From: Arbacia lixula | Taxonomy: Eukaryota; Echinodermata; Echinoidea; Arbacioida; Arbaciidae | Length of the DNA stretch: 64,000 bases | Assembly: GCA_963669155.1 (NCBI GenBank) | Contig: OZ022594.1 | Location: 18,655,302 to 18,719,301 of the forward strand | Direction: 5' to 3' | Shown: one piece after another, positions 53,029 to 64,000 of the stretch | How the letters are laid out: every line of letters begins with the position of its first letter | Numbering within the stretch: position 1 is the first letter of the stretch | Translations under genes and position numbers: made by a program | Notes under the pieces: generated by a model | Database searches by the model: none | What the model saw: only the letters and a program-made list of their open reading frames with translations | What the model was told of the DNA's origin: nothing

Positions 53029-54934
53029 CGTATGTCTGTGACGGGAGACGGAAAGTGCGCCCCCTTCATTTTAAATAGTCATAACAGTAACATTTCTCAT
53101 GTTTTCAAGTCTGCATGCATGCATAGACTCAAATAAGTTACTTTCTCAAAAATGACTGATTTGATTTGTCATGTTTTCAAGCTATTTACAATTAACACTC
53201 TCATTATCTGGATGAGCACTGAAACTTCTTCGTAAAAGTCAAGATTTACAGTGTTATATTAACAATTACACACATCGCGCCAACTCTGCAAGTGTAAACG
53301 GGCACAGGGATAGCACGCTGGAAGTCCATATTCAACACGCGGGAAATACCCGATTTGTCATTCGTTGTGCTTTCTTTGGTGGTATTTCCGTGAATAATCT
53401 CGTAGTGACTCACAAACCCATGTATTTTACACTGTTTTCGTTGGTTATTTAATAAGATAATGTTAGATAATAGTGTATTGTCACTCGTAAATCGTCCACA
53501 TTAGAGGGACTTAATGGAGGGGTGAGGAGAGAGAGAAGGATGGATAGAGAAGAGGAAGGGTGAGGAAATAGAGATGGGTGGAGGAAGAGGATAGAGAGGA
53601 AAAGTGTGGAGAGAGAGAAAGGCGGAGAAAGAGGATGGAGAGGAGGGGTGAGGAGGAAGAGAAGGGAGAGGAGGGCTGAGGAGAGAGAGAGATCGAAGAA
53701 TGGAGGAAGAGGAGGGGTGCATGTACGCTACAGCCTGCAACAACAGCGAGATAATAGCTTCGTAAATAGCGCGCAAAATCTTTGACCGCGTCATGACAAC
53801 AGGTCCGCCAAAAAGATACATGTATATGCATCTATGCAGTTGACAAAGAAATGTGGACTATACAAACCTTTTTAAAAACTTAGCTGTTATGGGGATTAAC
53901 TGATTTAAAAACAATTTTGCTAGCGCAACTTATGCATAAGAACTTTAAACGAAAGGTGTTTTCCCACTTGCTCCTCCCTGTCTTGTCATTCCCACAATAC
54001 TGTCTCAGAATGATCCGCCAAGCTTGGATGTGGCAAAGTATAGTGAATACCGAAGTATATTCTACTAGTTGTCACGAAAACTGGATCTAATAATTTCCTG
54101 TGGGTAGAGCAAAACATCAATGATCATAGCGGATATTCTTACTGTGAGTGCCCGACAATAGCCCGCTAGACGATGGGTGCGTTTAAGCAGTAATAAGCTC
54201 AGTTTTGTGAGAACTGTGAAAATAATCAACAACATGGATTTTTATTGCAAAATTAGATGGCAAGTCGAAAAAATCTTACCCGGCACGTATATGGCATCCA
54301 TGTTTCAAGTCGTTCTTCAGTGTTTTATTTTATAGGTGCAGGTTCTGTAAAATACGACGCGTGCAATCATTATCATATAAACAGTGGACAATGCTTATTT
54401 TAGACTCCTTATTATATAAGAGTAAAAATTATAATATTACCGGTAATACCGGTCGTTAACCCAAGTTGACCTTTGACCCGTGATACATTTATACAGCCTA
54501 AACAACTGATTCATAACAATTAACACTGCATATAATATCATGTTCAACAATGCATCACACTGAATAAAACTTTGTAGCAAAAATTACTGTAAATCTAACC
54601 GCCTGATAGCAATGAATCGAACATATTTTGGGGGATTGAAATAACATTTTGTCTAATAACTTATCATTAAATGACGGAAATAAAGACATTTTCTGGAACT
54701 TGACTTGTCACGTGCAGAGCATCTCAGCCAGGATAGAGTTAGAACGACATCTATCGCGATAGTCCTGAAACAGGCCTGTCCGGTATTACCCCATGTCCGT
54801 ATTTACCCCGCTCTCCCCTATCACCATCCACTAGCAACTGGCATCAGAGTGTCATTAATAATTCATGATGCTTCTGACAGAAAAGAATTTGTTAATTGAC
54901 TCTGTGATGCACAATGGCCATTGTTGTGTTCTGT
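53029..54934. other. Intergenic, no gene seen
   Basis: A GA-rich purine tract (53515-53720) yields long artefactual frames on the opposite strand. Otherwise AT-rich with nothing recognised. Confidence 0.45.
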
Positions 54935-55545
54935 TTGGCCAACACGGTTTGAAATGGTAAAAACATGGTGCTTAGTGCTTCATAGGGCAAGCTCATGTGC
55001 GCCACGTTGTTGTCCTACACTGCTGGCCAAAATCCGTGTCTGATACATACTAGGAGACCATTTTCGTCATGTATGCACATTTTATGCATGTCGCTCAAAC
55101 AATACATTACTAATGGTAACTCCAAAGCTTACTCCAGGTTCCGAGTAGCAACACCTAATAGATTCAGAGTGCGTTCCATCCACTGAAACTGAATCACGAA
55201 ATACAGGTGAATGAAACAGTGCGTCACTAGGCAGTTATGGGGAAAGTTGTGAATACATTACGAAACAAGAATATTATGTCCCTTCCTTTATTGGACGTAT
55301 CGAATTTCTATTGTAAAGCCAAGAAAACTGCGCTACATAATGAGGTTTAACATGCGTTTCGAATATCACTCGGTATATTGCACGTTCACATCTCTGAACC
55401 TTAAAACGTGCCCCTACTAATAATGTACAAAAATCTCCTTCAGAAGGAAACGTTCTCAGGTTCGGTGTTGTTGTTTTTAGGTCGATAGCATAATTCGCAC
55501 AACCAAGAACTGTTCAGACAGTGGACTAGTGCCATGTATGCATAA

Positions 55546-55552
55546 TAATAAC

Positions 55553-55599
<47 letters not shown>

Positions 55600-55620
55600 T
55601 AATGATAATAATAATAATAT
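55546..55620. repeat. (AAT)n microsatellite
   Basis: About 75 bp of AAT/ATA trinucleotides with GAT interruptions. Confidence 0.95.
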
Positions 55621-55954
55621 GGTCTTATTTACCTAGGGTAACCTCATCAGTGAGAACAAAGCATTTTCATGAGGGCCGCCCTGCAGTATTACCCCAGTCA
55701 CTGGATCAAAGGATCTTACCACGTTCCTTTTCTCCTAGTTACCTAACTTCTATTTGAATTAAGATGTTTTCATGAAAAACACAAGTGGCAGCTGCTGCAT
55801 GCGTTTGAACCCTCACCCTCCTGAGTGAGAGTGAGGGGAACTATCCAACGATAAATTCCATCTTTGATTTTATGACTAAATGGCAGCTTCTAATTGTTTG
55901 AAACTGAAATCAAATGACCGCCTGTGTGAAGTCTACCGCCATTATATGGGTTAC

Positions 55955-56135
55955 AGCTCGATATTCCGATGGTTCGTTTATTCCGAAGGTTCGTTATTCC
56001 GAAGGTTTCTAATTCCCAAGCACGTAAATTGCCTGTACCTCGATGCTCGTTTGTCCGAAAACGAAAAGGGGTTCTTTAATCCGAGCACTTGTCGCGTAAC
56101 GTTAGGAATAACGAACCTTCGAAATAACGAGTGCT
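55955..56135. repeat. Foldback element with GTTATTCCGAAGG motifs
   Basis: TTCGTTATTCCGAAGG at the left and GAATAACGAACCTTCG at the right are inverted; the left arm is itself internally repeated. Confidence 0.7.
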
Positions 56136-58009
56136 TCCCATTATATGCAACCAAACACTTGTAAACCTTTGCATGCAACTATATATATGAATTTGGAAAC
56201 TGGGATTGAATTTAATTCCTTTAAGCAGTGTTTCATCTTGTATTTTGTTTGAGGCCTGGATTCAATAAGTTGTTATTGGACCAACAAGCAATCACTGGCT
56301 TTCGCCGTCTGTGACATACACCACGCCACTTCCGCATGGAACCTCTTCCACATATTACCTGAAGTAGAAAAACATGATATTTGATTTCGATGAAAATTAA
56401 AGAACATAAATCCTTTTATTCCACCACTAATGAAAAGACCAAGAGTGAGAGTAAATACCATGAAAAAGGAGCTTGGGATAATGAAGTTTTGGATGCTGTT
56501 TTACGGGTTTACTAATTTGGAAAAAGTATTTCTATGACGTCAAGAGAGGGCGATAGTTCAAGTTGCATCGAGGTGGCTACGTCATACTTCAAACGGGAGT
56601 TTTGAGTAACCTCACAAAATTAATGTTAACTAGAAATGTTCCTCTTTATAATGGCTTTTTGGACAAACAAAACAAACAAATGCATTAGTTTAAAAGCTAA
56701 TTATTACAAGTCTGCGGCCTCTGGACTTGTTTGATGACAGTGGTACGCTCTCTTTCTTGCTGTGATAGCATCGAATAACATTCTTCCAATCAAATCATTT
56801 TCTCCTTTTGAAACAAAGTATACATGTACTGAATATCACGCTCTGTAGGAATAATCTACCCAAGACAAAAAAAAAACCTACCTGTTGAGAAAAACCGTTG
56901 CTATAAAATTCATCTTATTTGAAGTAAGACGTAGTTCATTTCACCGCTGTACCAATAATTGTTACCCCTTGTGAAATTGACATTTTCTTTGAAATTAATT
57001 TCGATGTAAACAATGTAAAAAATAATTGTACTCTATCTCCATGCAATCCCGATATACATGACCTTAATGTATGATGACATCATATTTGTATTTCAATTCG
57101 TGCGTAATTCTTTTACATAATTCGTGGCCCTACACAAACATCGATCACACACAACGTGAGTGGCGTACATCTCGAATACCGATTGACCTAATGCGTAAGC
57201 TGTCCTTTATGTTATCAGGCCTATAAATGTTTGACCTATGTTACATCATGGCCCTACACTTCTCTGGTTACATGATCGACTCCATAACAGATTACGTCAC
57301 CAACTAAACAGTTGGTACTAGTATATTATGTATGTATAGTATGTCTGTGACTGTTGACTGTTGATTACACGCACGCCCTCTACCGTTATGTGACAGCACA
57401 GCCATTGTCTTAGCATTTCCGAGCTTGCGGAGTACTGCAGAATAACATGCACTAATATGTGCTTTTCCTCTGTTGTGATTGCAGTGCTAAGGATATGTGT
57501 CCATGCATCAAACATACTAGAACACAGACTACCGCATACATAATAATCTATTTGTTTAGCAGTCTATCTTTAATCTATTTGGGATGGTATTTAGCTTTGT
57601 GAATTTTGGCATTTAATTGAATCCATTACATCACGGCGTTGATAAAAGTTTTCGTTGCATAAAGAAACAAAACTCCACATGTTTTTACCCTTTGATGTAC
57701 ATTTGCAAAGGAAAAGGGTTCTCATAATCTTATCATACAGTGTTAATACTCAATTGTCTCAGTGTATTTTATAATTTCAACATTTATTTGATGTATGTTG
57801 TTCAATTTGTGTTTGTATAATGAGCTGTGGAATCAACGAATTACAAATTACTATTAGACTGAACTAAACACATGCCATGCGGTTAGAAGTTGGAAGCTAG
57901 AGATGATGCGCTGAAGGTTTTTGAAATTGTATGAATTCACTATATTATCCAAGCTAGTGTCAATGTAAATTCATCATCAGGTGGCGCTGTAAAGCGCTGC
58001 TGTGCAAAG
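56136..58009. other. Intergenic AT-rich, no gene seen
   Basis: No open frame with domain similarity and no strong splice-site pair was found. Confidence 0.45.
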
Positions 58010-58145
58010 CCATCTCACACAAAGTTTGGCCAACTCAGTTTCAATAGGTAACAACATGGCGCGTGTTGCTTTGTTGGGCAAGCAAATAAAAACAGAACAT
58101 GCGCCATGTTGTAAACGAATGAAACCGAGTTGTCCAAACTCTCTA
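58010..58145. repeat. MITE of the GGCCAACTC family
   Basis: AAGTTTGGCCAACTCAGTTTC at its left, read to GTTTC, and GAAACCGAGTTGTCCAAAC at its right, with the GTGTTGCTTTGTTGGGCAAG core. Confidence 0.8.
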
Positions 58146-58182
58146 TTAATTAAACACACACAAAAAAGTAATTCCACCCTCT

Positions 58183-58887
58183 AAAGAAAATAGCATAGCT
58201 TTTTATGGAAGAGGTTTTGGGCAAAATAATTTGGCAGGATTGTATGTTAACTTATTGACTTATTGAAAATTGTTAACTTATTGAAAATCACATCAATAAA
58301 ATAAGGAATGCATGAGTGAGCAAATTGTAAAGGAAAAGTTTCAACTTTCAAAAGTCACAAGGGTAATTTTGGGATTCTATCAGATGAATTTTTGATGAAT
58401 TCCATTTATGATGCATAATTTATGTCCTTTCATCGTTTGTCATCCATCTCTCGATGCACTAACACCTATCCCGACACTTAACCCATTGTTCTGGTTGAGT
58501 GAGCACCGTTTAAGAAATACTCATCCCTCTTGAGTTTGAAACTTTTAAAAACCCTTTATTTTTATGAAAAAATAAAACTGGATATTTTGACAAAGATGTA
58601 ACATGACCTGTTATGTAAACATAAGAAGTCATTTTCGTGTCATGGTTGATTGAATACACTTTACAAATCGTACAAGAAATGCCAAAATGTACTGTTAAAA
58701 CGGCATTAACAATTACTCTTGTGACTTTTGAAAAGTGACATTTTTGCCTTTAAAATTTTCCCACTCATGCATGACTAATTGGATTAATGTGATTTTTACA
58801 CAGACGTTAGTCAATAAGTTAAGGAACAATCCAGCCAAATTATCTGGCCCTAAACCTCTTTGAGAAAAGCTATGGTACTTTGCTTAT
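58183..58887. repeat. Long inverted repeat (foldback), copy 2
   Basis: Homologous with 20640-21275: ATAGCATAGCTTTTTATGG and TTTTGGGCAAAATAATTTGG at the left, complementary blocks at the right, and the shared middle CATCTCTCGATGCAC. It lies between two copies of the GGCCAACTC MITE. Confidence 0.8.
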
Positions 58888-58917
58888 AGGGGGAACTTAC
58901 TTTTTTTGTTGTGTTTA

Positions 58918-59046
58918 TAAACAGAGTTTGGTCAACTCGATTTCGATAGTTAACAACATAGCACGTGTTGCTTTGTTGGGCAAGCGAATAAAAAAAAGAA
59001 TATGCGCCATGTTGTAGCCGAATGAAACCAAGTTGGCCAAACTTTG
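58918..59046. repeat. MITE of the GGCCAACTC family
   Basis: ACAGAGTTTGGTCAACTCGA at the left and AGTTGGCCAAACTTTGT at the right, with the same core. Confidence 0.8.
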
Positions 59047-59290
59047 TTCTTCTGCTGTGGTCTTCACGAGAGCACGCCATACATTCTTCTGTACACCAAG
59101 CGTGTTGCACCCTCCATTCCTTCCCTGGACACTCTCTTTATTATCATCGGTCCAAGATGCAGGCGGACAACCTCTGCCATGCTTCCATCCAATCGCACCT
59201 CGCAGTAATTATTTTCTCAATTCCCTCATTTCTCCTAACAATGTGCCCAAAGTACATAAGTTTTCGCTCCATAGTTCCCCTTCTGAACAC
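59047..59290 (-). pseudogene. LINE-type retrotransposon ORF, 3' fragment
   Basis: On the minus strand one frame reads MERKLMYFGHIVRRNEGIEK, then a shifted frame reads GRGCPPASWTDDNKESVQGR and WRALVKTTAE. This matches the C-terminal region after reverse transcriptase in many non-LTR retrotransposons (YFGH--RR, G-RGRP---W-DDI, W--LV). The frameshift and truncation show a dead fragment. It is bounded by a MITE on each side. Confidence 0.65.
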
Positions 59291-59294
59291 TGAC

Positions 59295-59805
59295 TTAAAG
59301 GGATAGTCCACCCTGAGATTAATTTGGCTTCAATAAAAGCAGAAACATGTAAGAAACATATCAGTAAAGATTTGATGAAAATCTGTCAAAAGATAAGACA
59401 GTTACGATGGTTTCAAGTTTTTATATTGTTACGTCACGTGCGAGATGCTCTCCCATATTTTTGTTTAAATGTTGTGTACTATTTTTTAAGTTAATCTTCT
59501 CAAAAGGATATGCATTATATTTTAAAACATCATTCATTCGTTACACGTTTTTGCTCACATACCTCCATGAAAATTAGCATTATTTCATAAAAAACAGGAA
59601 AAAAAAATCAATTTATGGAATCATACAGTGCACTACATAACTGGACAGTACCTCGCACATGCGTCACAAAATTGAATTGAATTGTAAAAGCTCATAACTT
59701 TCTTATCCTTGGACGGATTTCGTAAAACCTTCACTAATTAGTGTATTATTTATTTGTTTCTGCTTTAATTGAAAGCAACTTAACTTCAGGGTGGACTTTC
59801 CTTTC
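59295..59805. mobile_element. TTAA-family MITE, copy 8
   Basis: TTAA at 59295-59298, AGGGATAGTCCACCCTGAGA at the left, TTCAGGGTGGACTTTCC at the right, with the GTTACGTCACGTGCGAGATG and CTCGCACATGCGTCAC blocks inside. Confidence 0.8.
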
Positions 59806-61180
59806 AAGTCACAGACTGCACCAACAGGCGAATCACAGAAGTGCAATGTAGGGAGCAATCAAAAATACAATTAAAACTTCGTTTCAGAATACAACCCCTG
59901 AACTATTGCTGTAAATTCTTTATGAAGGCCGAGCAGATTATTATGCGTATCATATCTATAGAAGAAATGCTTGCTACACAGAATAAAACAAATCTTAAGA
60001 CAGGGTGGCCCACTTGCAAAGACATTAAACCTAGCAGGAATAAGCGGTATACCAAAACTGTAACGTGTATGAAATATCACAATCATAGCTGCACGAACCT
60101 ATTCAGGAAGAGTAAAAAACTAACCCTGTTCACATTTGAAACGTAGCCGCGGTCTACATTCATATACCGAAAAAGCCGTGATGCGCGTCACTGCGTATTG
60201 CGGTCTCGAAAATGTAGCTATCGATTAAATTTTGCTTAAAGTTATTTTCTTCTATTTTCCGTGTTTTGTGGACAATATTTTATCTGTTACCTGCAAAAGT
60301 GTTGCACTGTCATTCAATATGAAATTCATTCTTCGTGGGTCGTCTAGAAATAAATTGCAGTATCCGCAGACCTCTGCGTTGCCAATAGTGATTCGACCAT
60401 CACGCATTAAATGACCCAATCAGGTCAACGCCGTTACCAGGGACATAATTTTGCAAACTTTGTGATAATTAGATATGATTATGTACAAAAACACTTTTAA
60501 CACATTTAAAGACCGACCTGAGTCTGAGATATTATCATTTAAGCGAATTAACCACTCGATCCCAATTTCTTGATGGTATATGTGTTACAAAAGACAACAG
60601 CATGAAGGTTTACATGCATAGATTTATTGGTGTGGCTCTGTAATGTTTTAATGTTCCGAATGTGCACAGGAAATTAAAAAAAAAATAATAGAAAATGGGA
60701 GGGCCGAAGGAGAAAAAACAGAAAATGTTGGACTTGACTGGCAATTTTCTTTAAAATTGCGAATCGTATCTACAGAATAATGATGATATGAGTCACAATG
60801 ACAACTGAACAGAATGACTGTACATACCATACCGTACCGGCTTGAATCACGCTGTTTACATCACGACTTGTGTACCGTGCCTACACCATCAATCACCTGA
60901 CTTTTCGTCACGTGGTATGAACAAGTTGTAAAAGTGGGCGAGGGCTTCACTCCAAATATGGTAGCTGGTGGTGACGTAGGGGCCCCCGAAATCATTGCCG
61001 ATAAACAGCTTGTAACAAAATTAAAACCATTATTTTTTCTTTTGTTTTTACAATTCATTTTTGCAAATTTTTAATCTTGTTACATATCAAAAATGTATTT
61101 AATTAGCAAAATAATTTTGCCTTCTTTTGAAATAGATGGGTGATATAAAATTTTAATTGCATTTTACTGACCTAACATAT
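59806..61180. other. Intergenic, no gene seen
   Basis: 60000-60310 is the second copy of the dispersed repeat at 3420-3700. No exon recognised. Confidence 0.4.
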
Positions 61181-61351
61181 CGCGCGACGCGACGGCTGCG
61201 CCCGCCCCACTACAATACTGTGTGCAAAATGAATGAATGACTTGAGTGCAGTGAATCACGATAGGCAACAACGACAACGCGTACGCCAAAGCAGAAAACC
61301 GAACTGCGAACGAGGAAATTCTACACATTTTCATCCCAAACGAGGAATCAA

Positions 61352-61432
61352 CATGGGATCAACAAAGTTAAAAAACATGTCGTTACCCATTTTTATGATT
61401 TTGGTTACAGCCTTTTGCCCAAGCATGTGCGA
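61352..61432 (+). CDS. Candidate first coding exon with signal peptide
   Basis: ATG at 61352 opens MGSTKLKNMSLPIFMILVTA and ends FCPSMCE at a strong donor, GAG before GTAAGT. The hydrophobic stretch with a small-residue and Cys end looks like a signal peptide. The surrounding 61180-61640 is richer in CpG, as at a promoter. No second exon in a matching phase was found, so the gene would continue beyond the window. The identity is unknown. Confidence 0.35.
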
Positions 61433-63213
61433 GGTAAGTGGTAAACTATTAATTATGGAACCAAGGGTGAAGTGAAGTCGAAAGAAACCTAACTTACATA
61501 ATGTTATGCTACACGAATCGCAGTATATTATTCGTTACACCGGTACCCCGCCGGGCCGGGCCGGTCCGGCTGCACGACAGCTTGGGCGTGAATCCGTGAT
61601 GGTGAGATCGGCTGAGCTAAGCTGTCCTGCTACTGCTAGCTGCTAGCCTTTGGACGGCGCGGTGACAAGCGTGTAACAAAAATATTAAGATAAAATGCAT
61701 GATAAATGGTACAGCTACCCCGTCAGTGGACGTTTAGTTTGATTCATATTTCGATTAGGGCCTAGATGATTTGTTTTCTTCATGACGAATTCTCATATTC
61801 ATACTACATGACTAATCTACTACCATGACTACTAACTGTAGATCTAGATCTAGACATAAACATATTAATTATTATCAATAGAGTCTATATGTTTTTTTTT
61901 TTTTACACGTACAATGAACATTGAACACCTAGGCCTAACCAGGGACATCCCTGGCCTAACTACTAGCTACTACTAGTAGTAGTAGGCCCCTAGTACTTTT
62001 TGTACTAGATCCTTGGCGTTTGATTGGAGGATATTAGTAGGTTACATGTTATTAAATATTTGTTCCATTCCATGGTTTAGCGTGCATTTTTGTTCCCTAC
62101 CATTTTTCCATTCCACACCCATCTTTTCAGTGTATGCGCGACATGCATAATCTACGCACCACATTTCTTTCCTGCAGTGCTGCTATTTTGCTTTTTAGTG
62201 GAAAGTCATAGGCACGCTGTGGGTACTCCCGCCGCCGTGGTGTTGCGGCCAAGGTGCAACATGAATTTCTGTTCAGGAAACAAAAACAAATGAATTGGGC
62301 TCCTCCGTATTTATGCGTTTAGAGCTTAGACCAGAGCACGGATAAATACAGAATAATTTTATGTCAATGAAGGATATTTATAACACAAATATTTTATGAT
62401 CTTCACTCGCGATCTTTGTGGAATCTAGACTATTGGTCAGCTGTGAAATGATGGTCTCTGGGAATTATTGACAGGCTGGTTTCAAGATTTCTAAGGGATC
62501 TGAATGTGTACTGTTTTACCAATCAATATTCAAAGCCCACTTTTTCTGAAAGTTTCTCGCTTATCATCAATACTAACATAGAACCCAAAAGAGCACAAAT
62601 GTATTAATAAAATATTATGTGAGTGAAATTGTAGTATTTTAGCTGATCTTCATAGTCTGAATATATTCAAAAGAAAACAAGGGGGGCGGTTTGAGGCACC
62701 CGCATCATACTTGTAGGAACTGAATATTTAAAATCAACCTTTCAGAGTGATTTGCGTCTTTTTAGATATTTCTTATTAGGTTTAGTGACATTTCCACCTG
62801 TTGTTACACAACAAAGCTTTTTGACTACAGGTATACAAAAAAAAAGCCAGGCATTTATGCCTTTACATCTGTAGGTCAAACATAATTGCGGACCATGTCT
62901 CTACATCAAAGTCCAGATAAAGTTTGGCGAAAATCTCCACTCTCTAGCTCTAAGTAATCCCCTCAAAATTGTTTGATTTTATCTTTTCTGTTCCTACATA
63001 GTGTACAGTATGCACATATCTTTTCATCTTTTTACCCATTAGTTCTATGCAATTTATGAACATGCAGTACATGAAAAGCAACATAAAAAACTCTTTATCA
63101 TCATGCCATCCACCCTTCTTTCTGTTAAAAAGATCAATGTAACAAATTGGGTGTAAAATTAACAAATTGGGGACCAAGTTGGCGCCATACATGTAAATTT
63201 TAAGTCTCATTTT
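61433..63213. other. Intron or intergenic, no gene seen
   Basis: CpG-rich to about 61650, then AT-rich. Short runs of CTAGATCTAGATC and CTACTAGTAG occur near 61840 and 61970. No exon could be supported. Confidence 0.4.
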
Positions 63214-63562
63214 GACAAAAATTTGAAAAAACGCACGCCTCCAATGACGTATGAGAAGTCAAAATGCCTTTAATGCCAATGGTGTGAATAAAAAAGTTTA
63301 TTCACGCCGTTCAAACAATATGTTACCAATGGGAACCCCAAAGTTTGTCCGAGATTTGTCCAAGTAGCAACAACTAATAGATTCAAAGTGCATGCCATCC
63401 ATTGAATATGAATGACAAGATACAGGTGAATGCAATAACGCGTTACTATGCAGTTAGGGGGAACATTACGAAAATGGTCTATTGTTGACTTCCGTACAAT
63501 CTATGGCATTTTGACTTCTCATACGTCACTGGAGGCGTGCGTTTTTTCAAATTTTCGTCAAA
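63214..63562. mobile_element. 349-bp element with about 58-bp terminal inverted repeats
   Basis: TGACAAAAATTTGAAAAAAC, GCACGCCTCCAATGACGTAT and GAGAAGTCAAAATGCC at the left are matched by their complement at 63501-63562 with few mismatches. The centre holds a reverse copy of the dispersed unit ending ACTAATAGATTCAAAGTG, so that unit is either the element's core or was captured by it. Confidence 0.8.
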
Positions 63563-63599
63563 ATAAGGCTTTATTGGGGCAAACAAATGTGAAATTTGT

Positions 63600-63969
63600 T
63601 TTTAGTGGATGATTTTACATAGATTAGTGGGAACTTATTTTTCTAATTTAGTAACCCTTTAATATATCATTGGTTACCGTTTTTGCACACATACATGTAT
63701 CCCTATGAAAAAGATTTATTCCTTCATCAAAAACAGAAAAAGAGCACTTTATGGAATCATACATGTATATCACACAACATATGAGGTAGAGCAACTGGTA
63801 AGTAATGTCACAAAATTAAAACCTTAGTAAGTCATTTATAACTTTCGTACACTGTATCCTTTGATAGATTTTCCTCAAACTTCCACCAATATCTTGCTTC
63901 ATAATTATTTTTCTGTACTGTACATGTAAAACCAATTTAACTTTGGGGATGACTTTTCCCTTTAGTTAA
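63600..63969. mobile_element. TTAA-family MITE, right part
   Basis: Carries the right-half blocks (GAAAAAGAGCACTTTATGG, TGTCACAAAATTAAAAC, ATCCTTTGATAGATTTTCC, AACCAATTTAACTTTGGGG) and ends TTTAGTTAA. The left part is diverged or missing. Confidence 0.65.
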
Positions 63970-64000
63970 TAAACACATGTTCTGGTACTTCACACTCTAG

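Noticed and set aside
53501..53831. Two overlapping 106-codon Ser/Pro/Leu frames
   Set aside because: Both read the complement of a purine-rich tract, in different frames; low complexity.
62090..62293. Second exon for the candidate secreted-protein gene
   Set aside because: An acceptor-like TTTTTAG precedes a Cys-containing frame, but its phase does not match the 61432 donor.
1..64000. CRISPR arrays, operons, bacterial promoters or viral genes
   Set aside because: The DNA is clearly spliced eukaryotic; the tandem repeats lack regular spacers, and no viral protein was recognised.

Overview
The window is eukaryotic nuclear DNA. Genes are spliced with GT-AG introns, long AT-rich non-coding stretches dominate, and many short inverted-repeat elements recur. 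The gene content (an SMNDC1/SPF30 gene, tandem CYP2-type P450s, an EGF plus YWTD-like protein and a kinase) and the repeat style suggest a marine invertebrate deuterostome, most likely an echinoderm. That taxonomic call is inference; nothing in the sequence proves it.

Layout. At 991-4445 (minus strand) are the first four coding exons of SMNDC1, a Tudor-domain splicing factor; the gene runs off the left edge. At 8396-15073 and 28239-36131 (both minus) are two tandem CYP2-clan cytochrome P450 genes. Each has six coding exons of nearly identical size and phase, and each translates without a break (506 and about 513 codons). Between them is a broken intronless gene for a secreted EGF plus YWTD-type protein (23573-24726, plus strand), with a second, shorter decayed copy (27816-28100) just past the 3' end of the second P450. 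Three exons of a TKL-like protein kinase lie on the plus strand (38007-38107, 38797-38992, 45834-45954). Their phases join, and the last intron holds a 4.16-kb putative DNA transposon. A candidate signal-peptide first exon of another plus-strand gene is at 61352-61432. From 46 to 61 kb I find no host gene.

Mobile DNA is the main theme. I can delimit a PIF/Harbinger-type element with TTA target duplication and a decayed MADF-like ORF (16191-17449); a family of at least nine TTAA-flanked MITEs; several foldback families; a LINE 3' fragment (minus strand, about 59047-59290); a tRNA-Leu-like SINE head (minus, 39421-39486); a hAT/TTF-like remnant (21436-21858); a 375-bp tandem array inside a P450 intron; and elements whose ends are built of short self-complementary units (GGGGTACAA, GGGTTCAA, CCCATATGGG).

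How the genes relate: the P450 pair is a recent tandem duplication whose amino-acid differences fall mostly in substrate-recognition regions, while exons 3 and 6 are almost identical. The other genes show no functional link to the pair or to each other.
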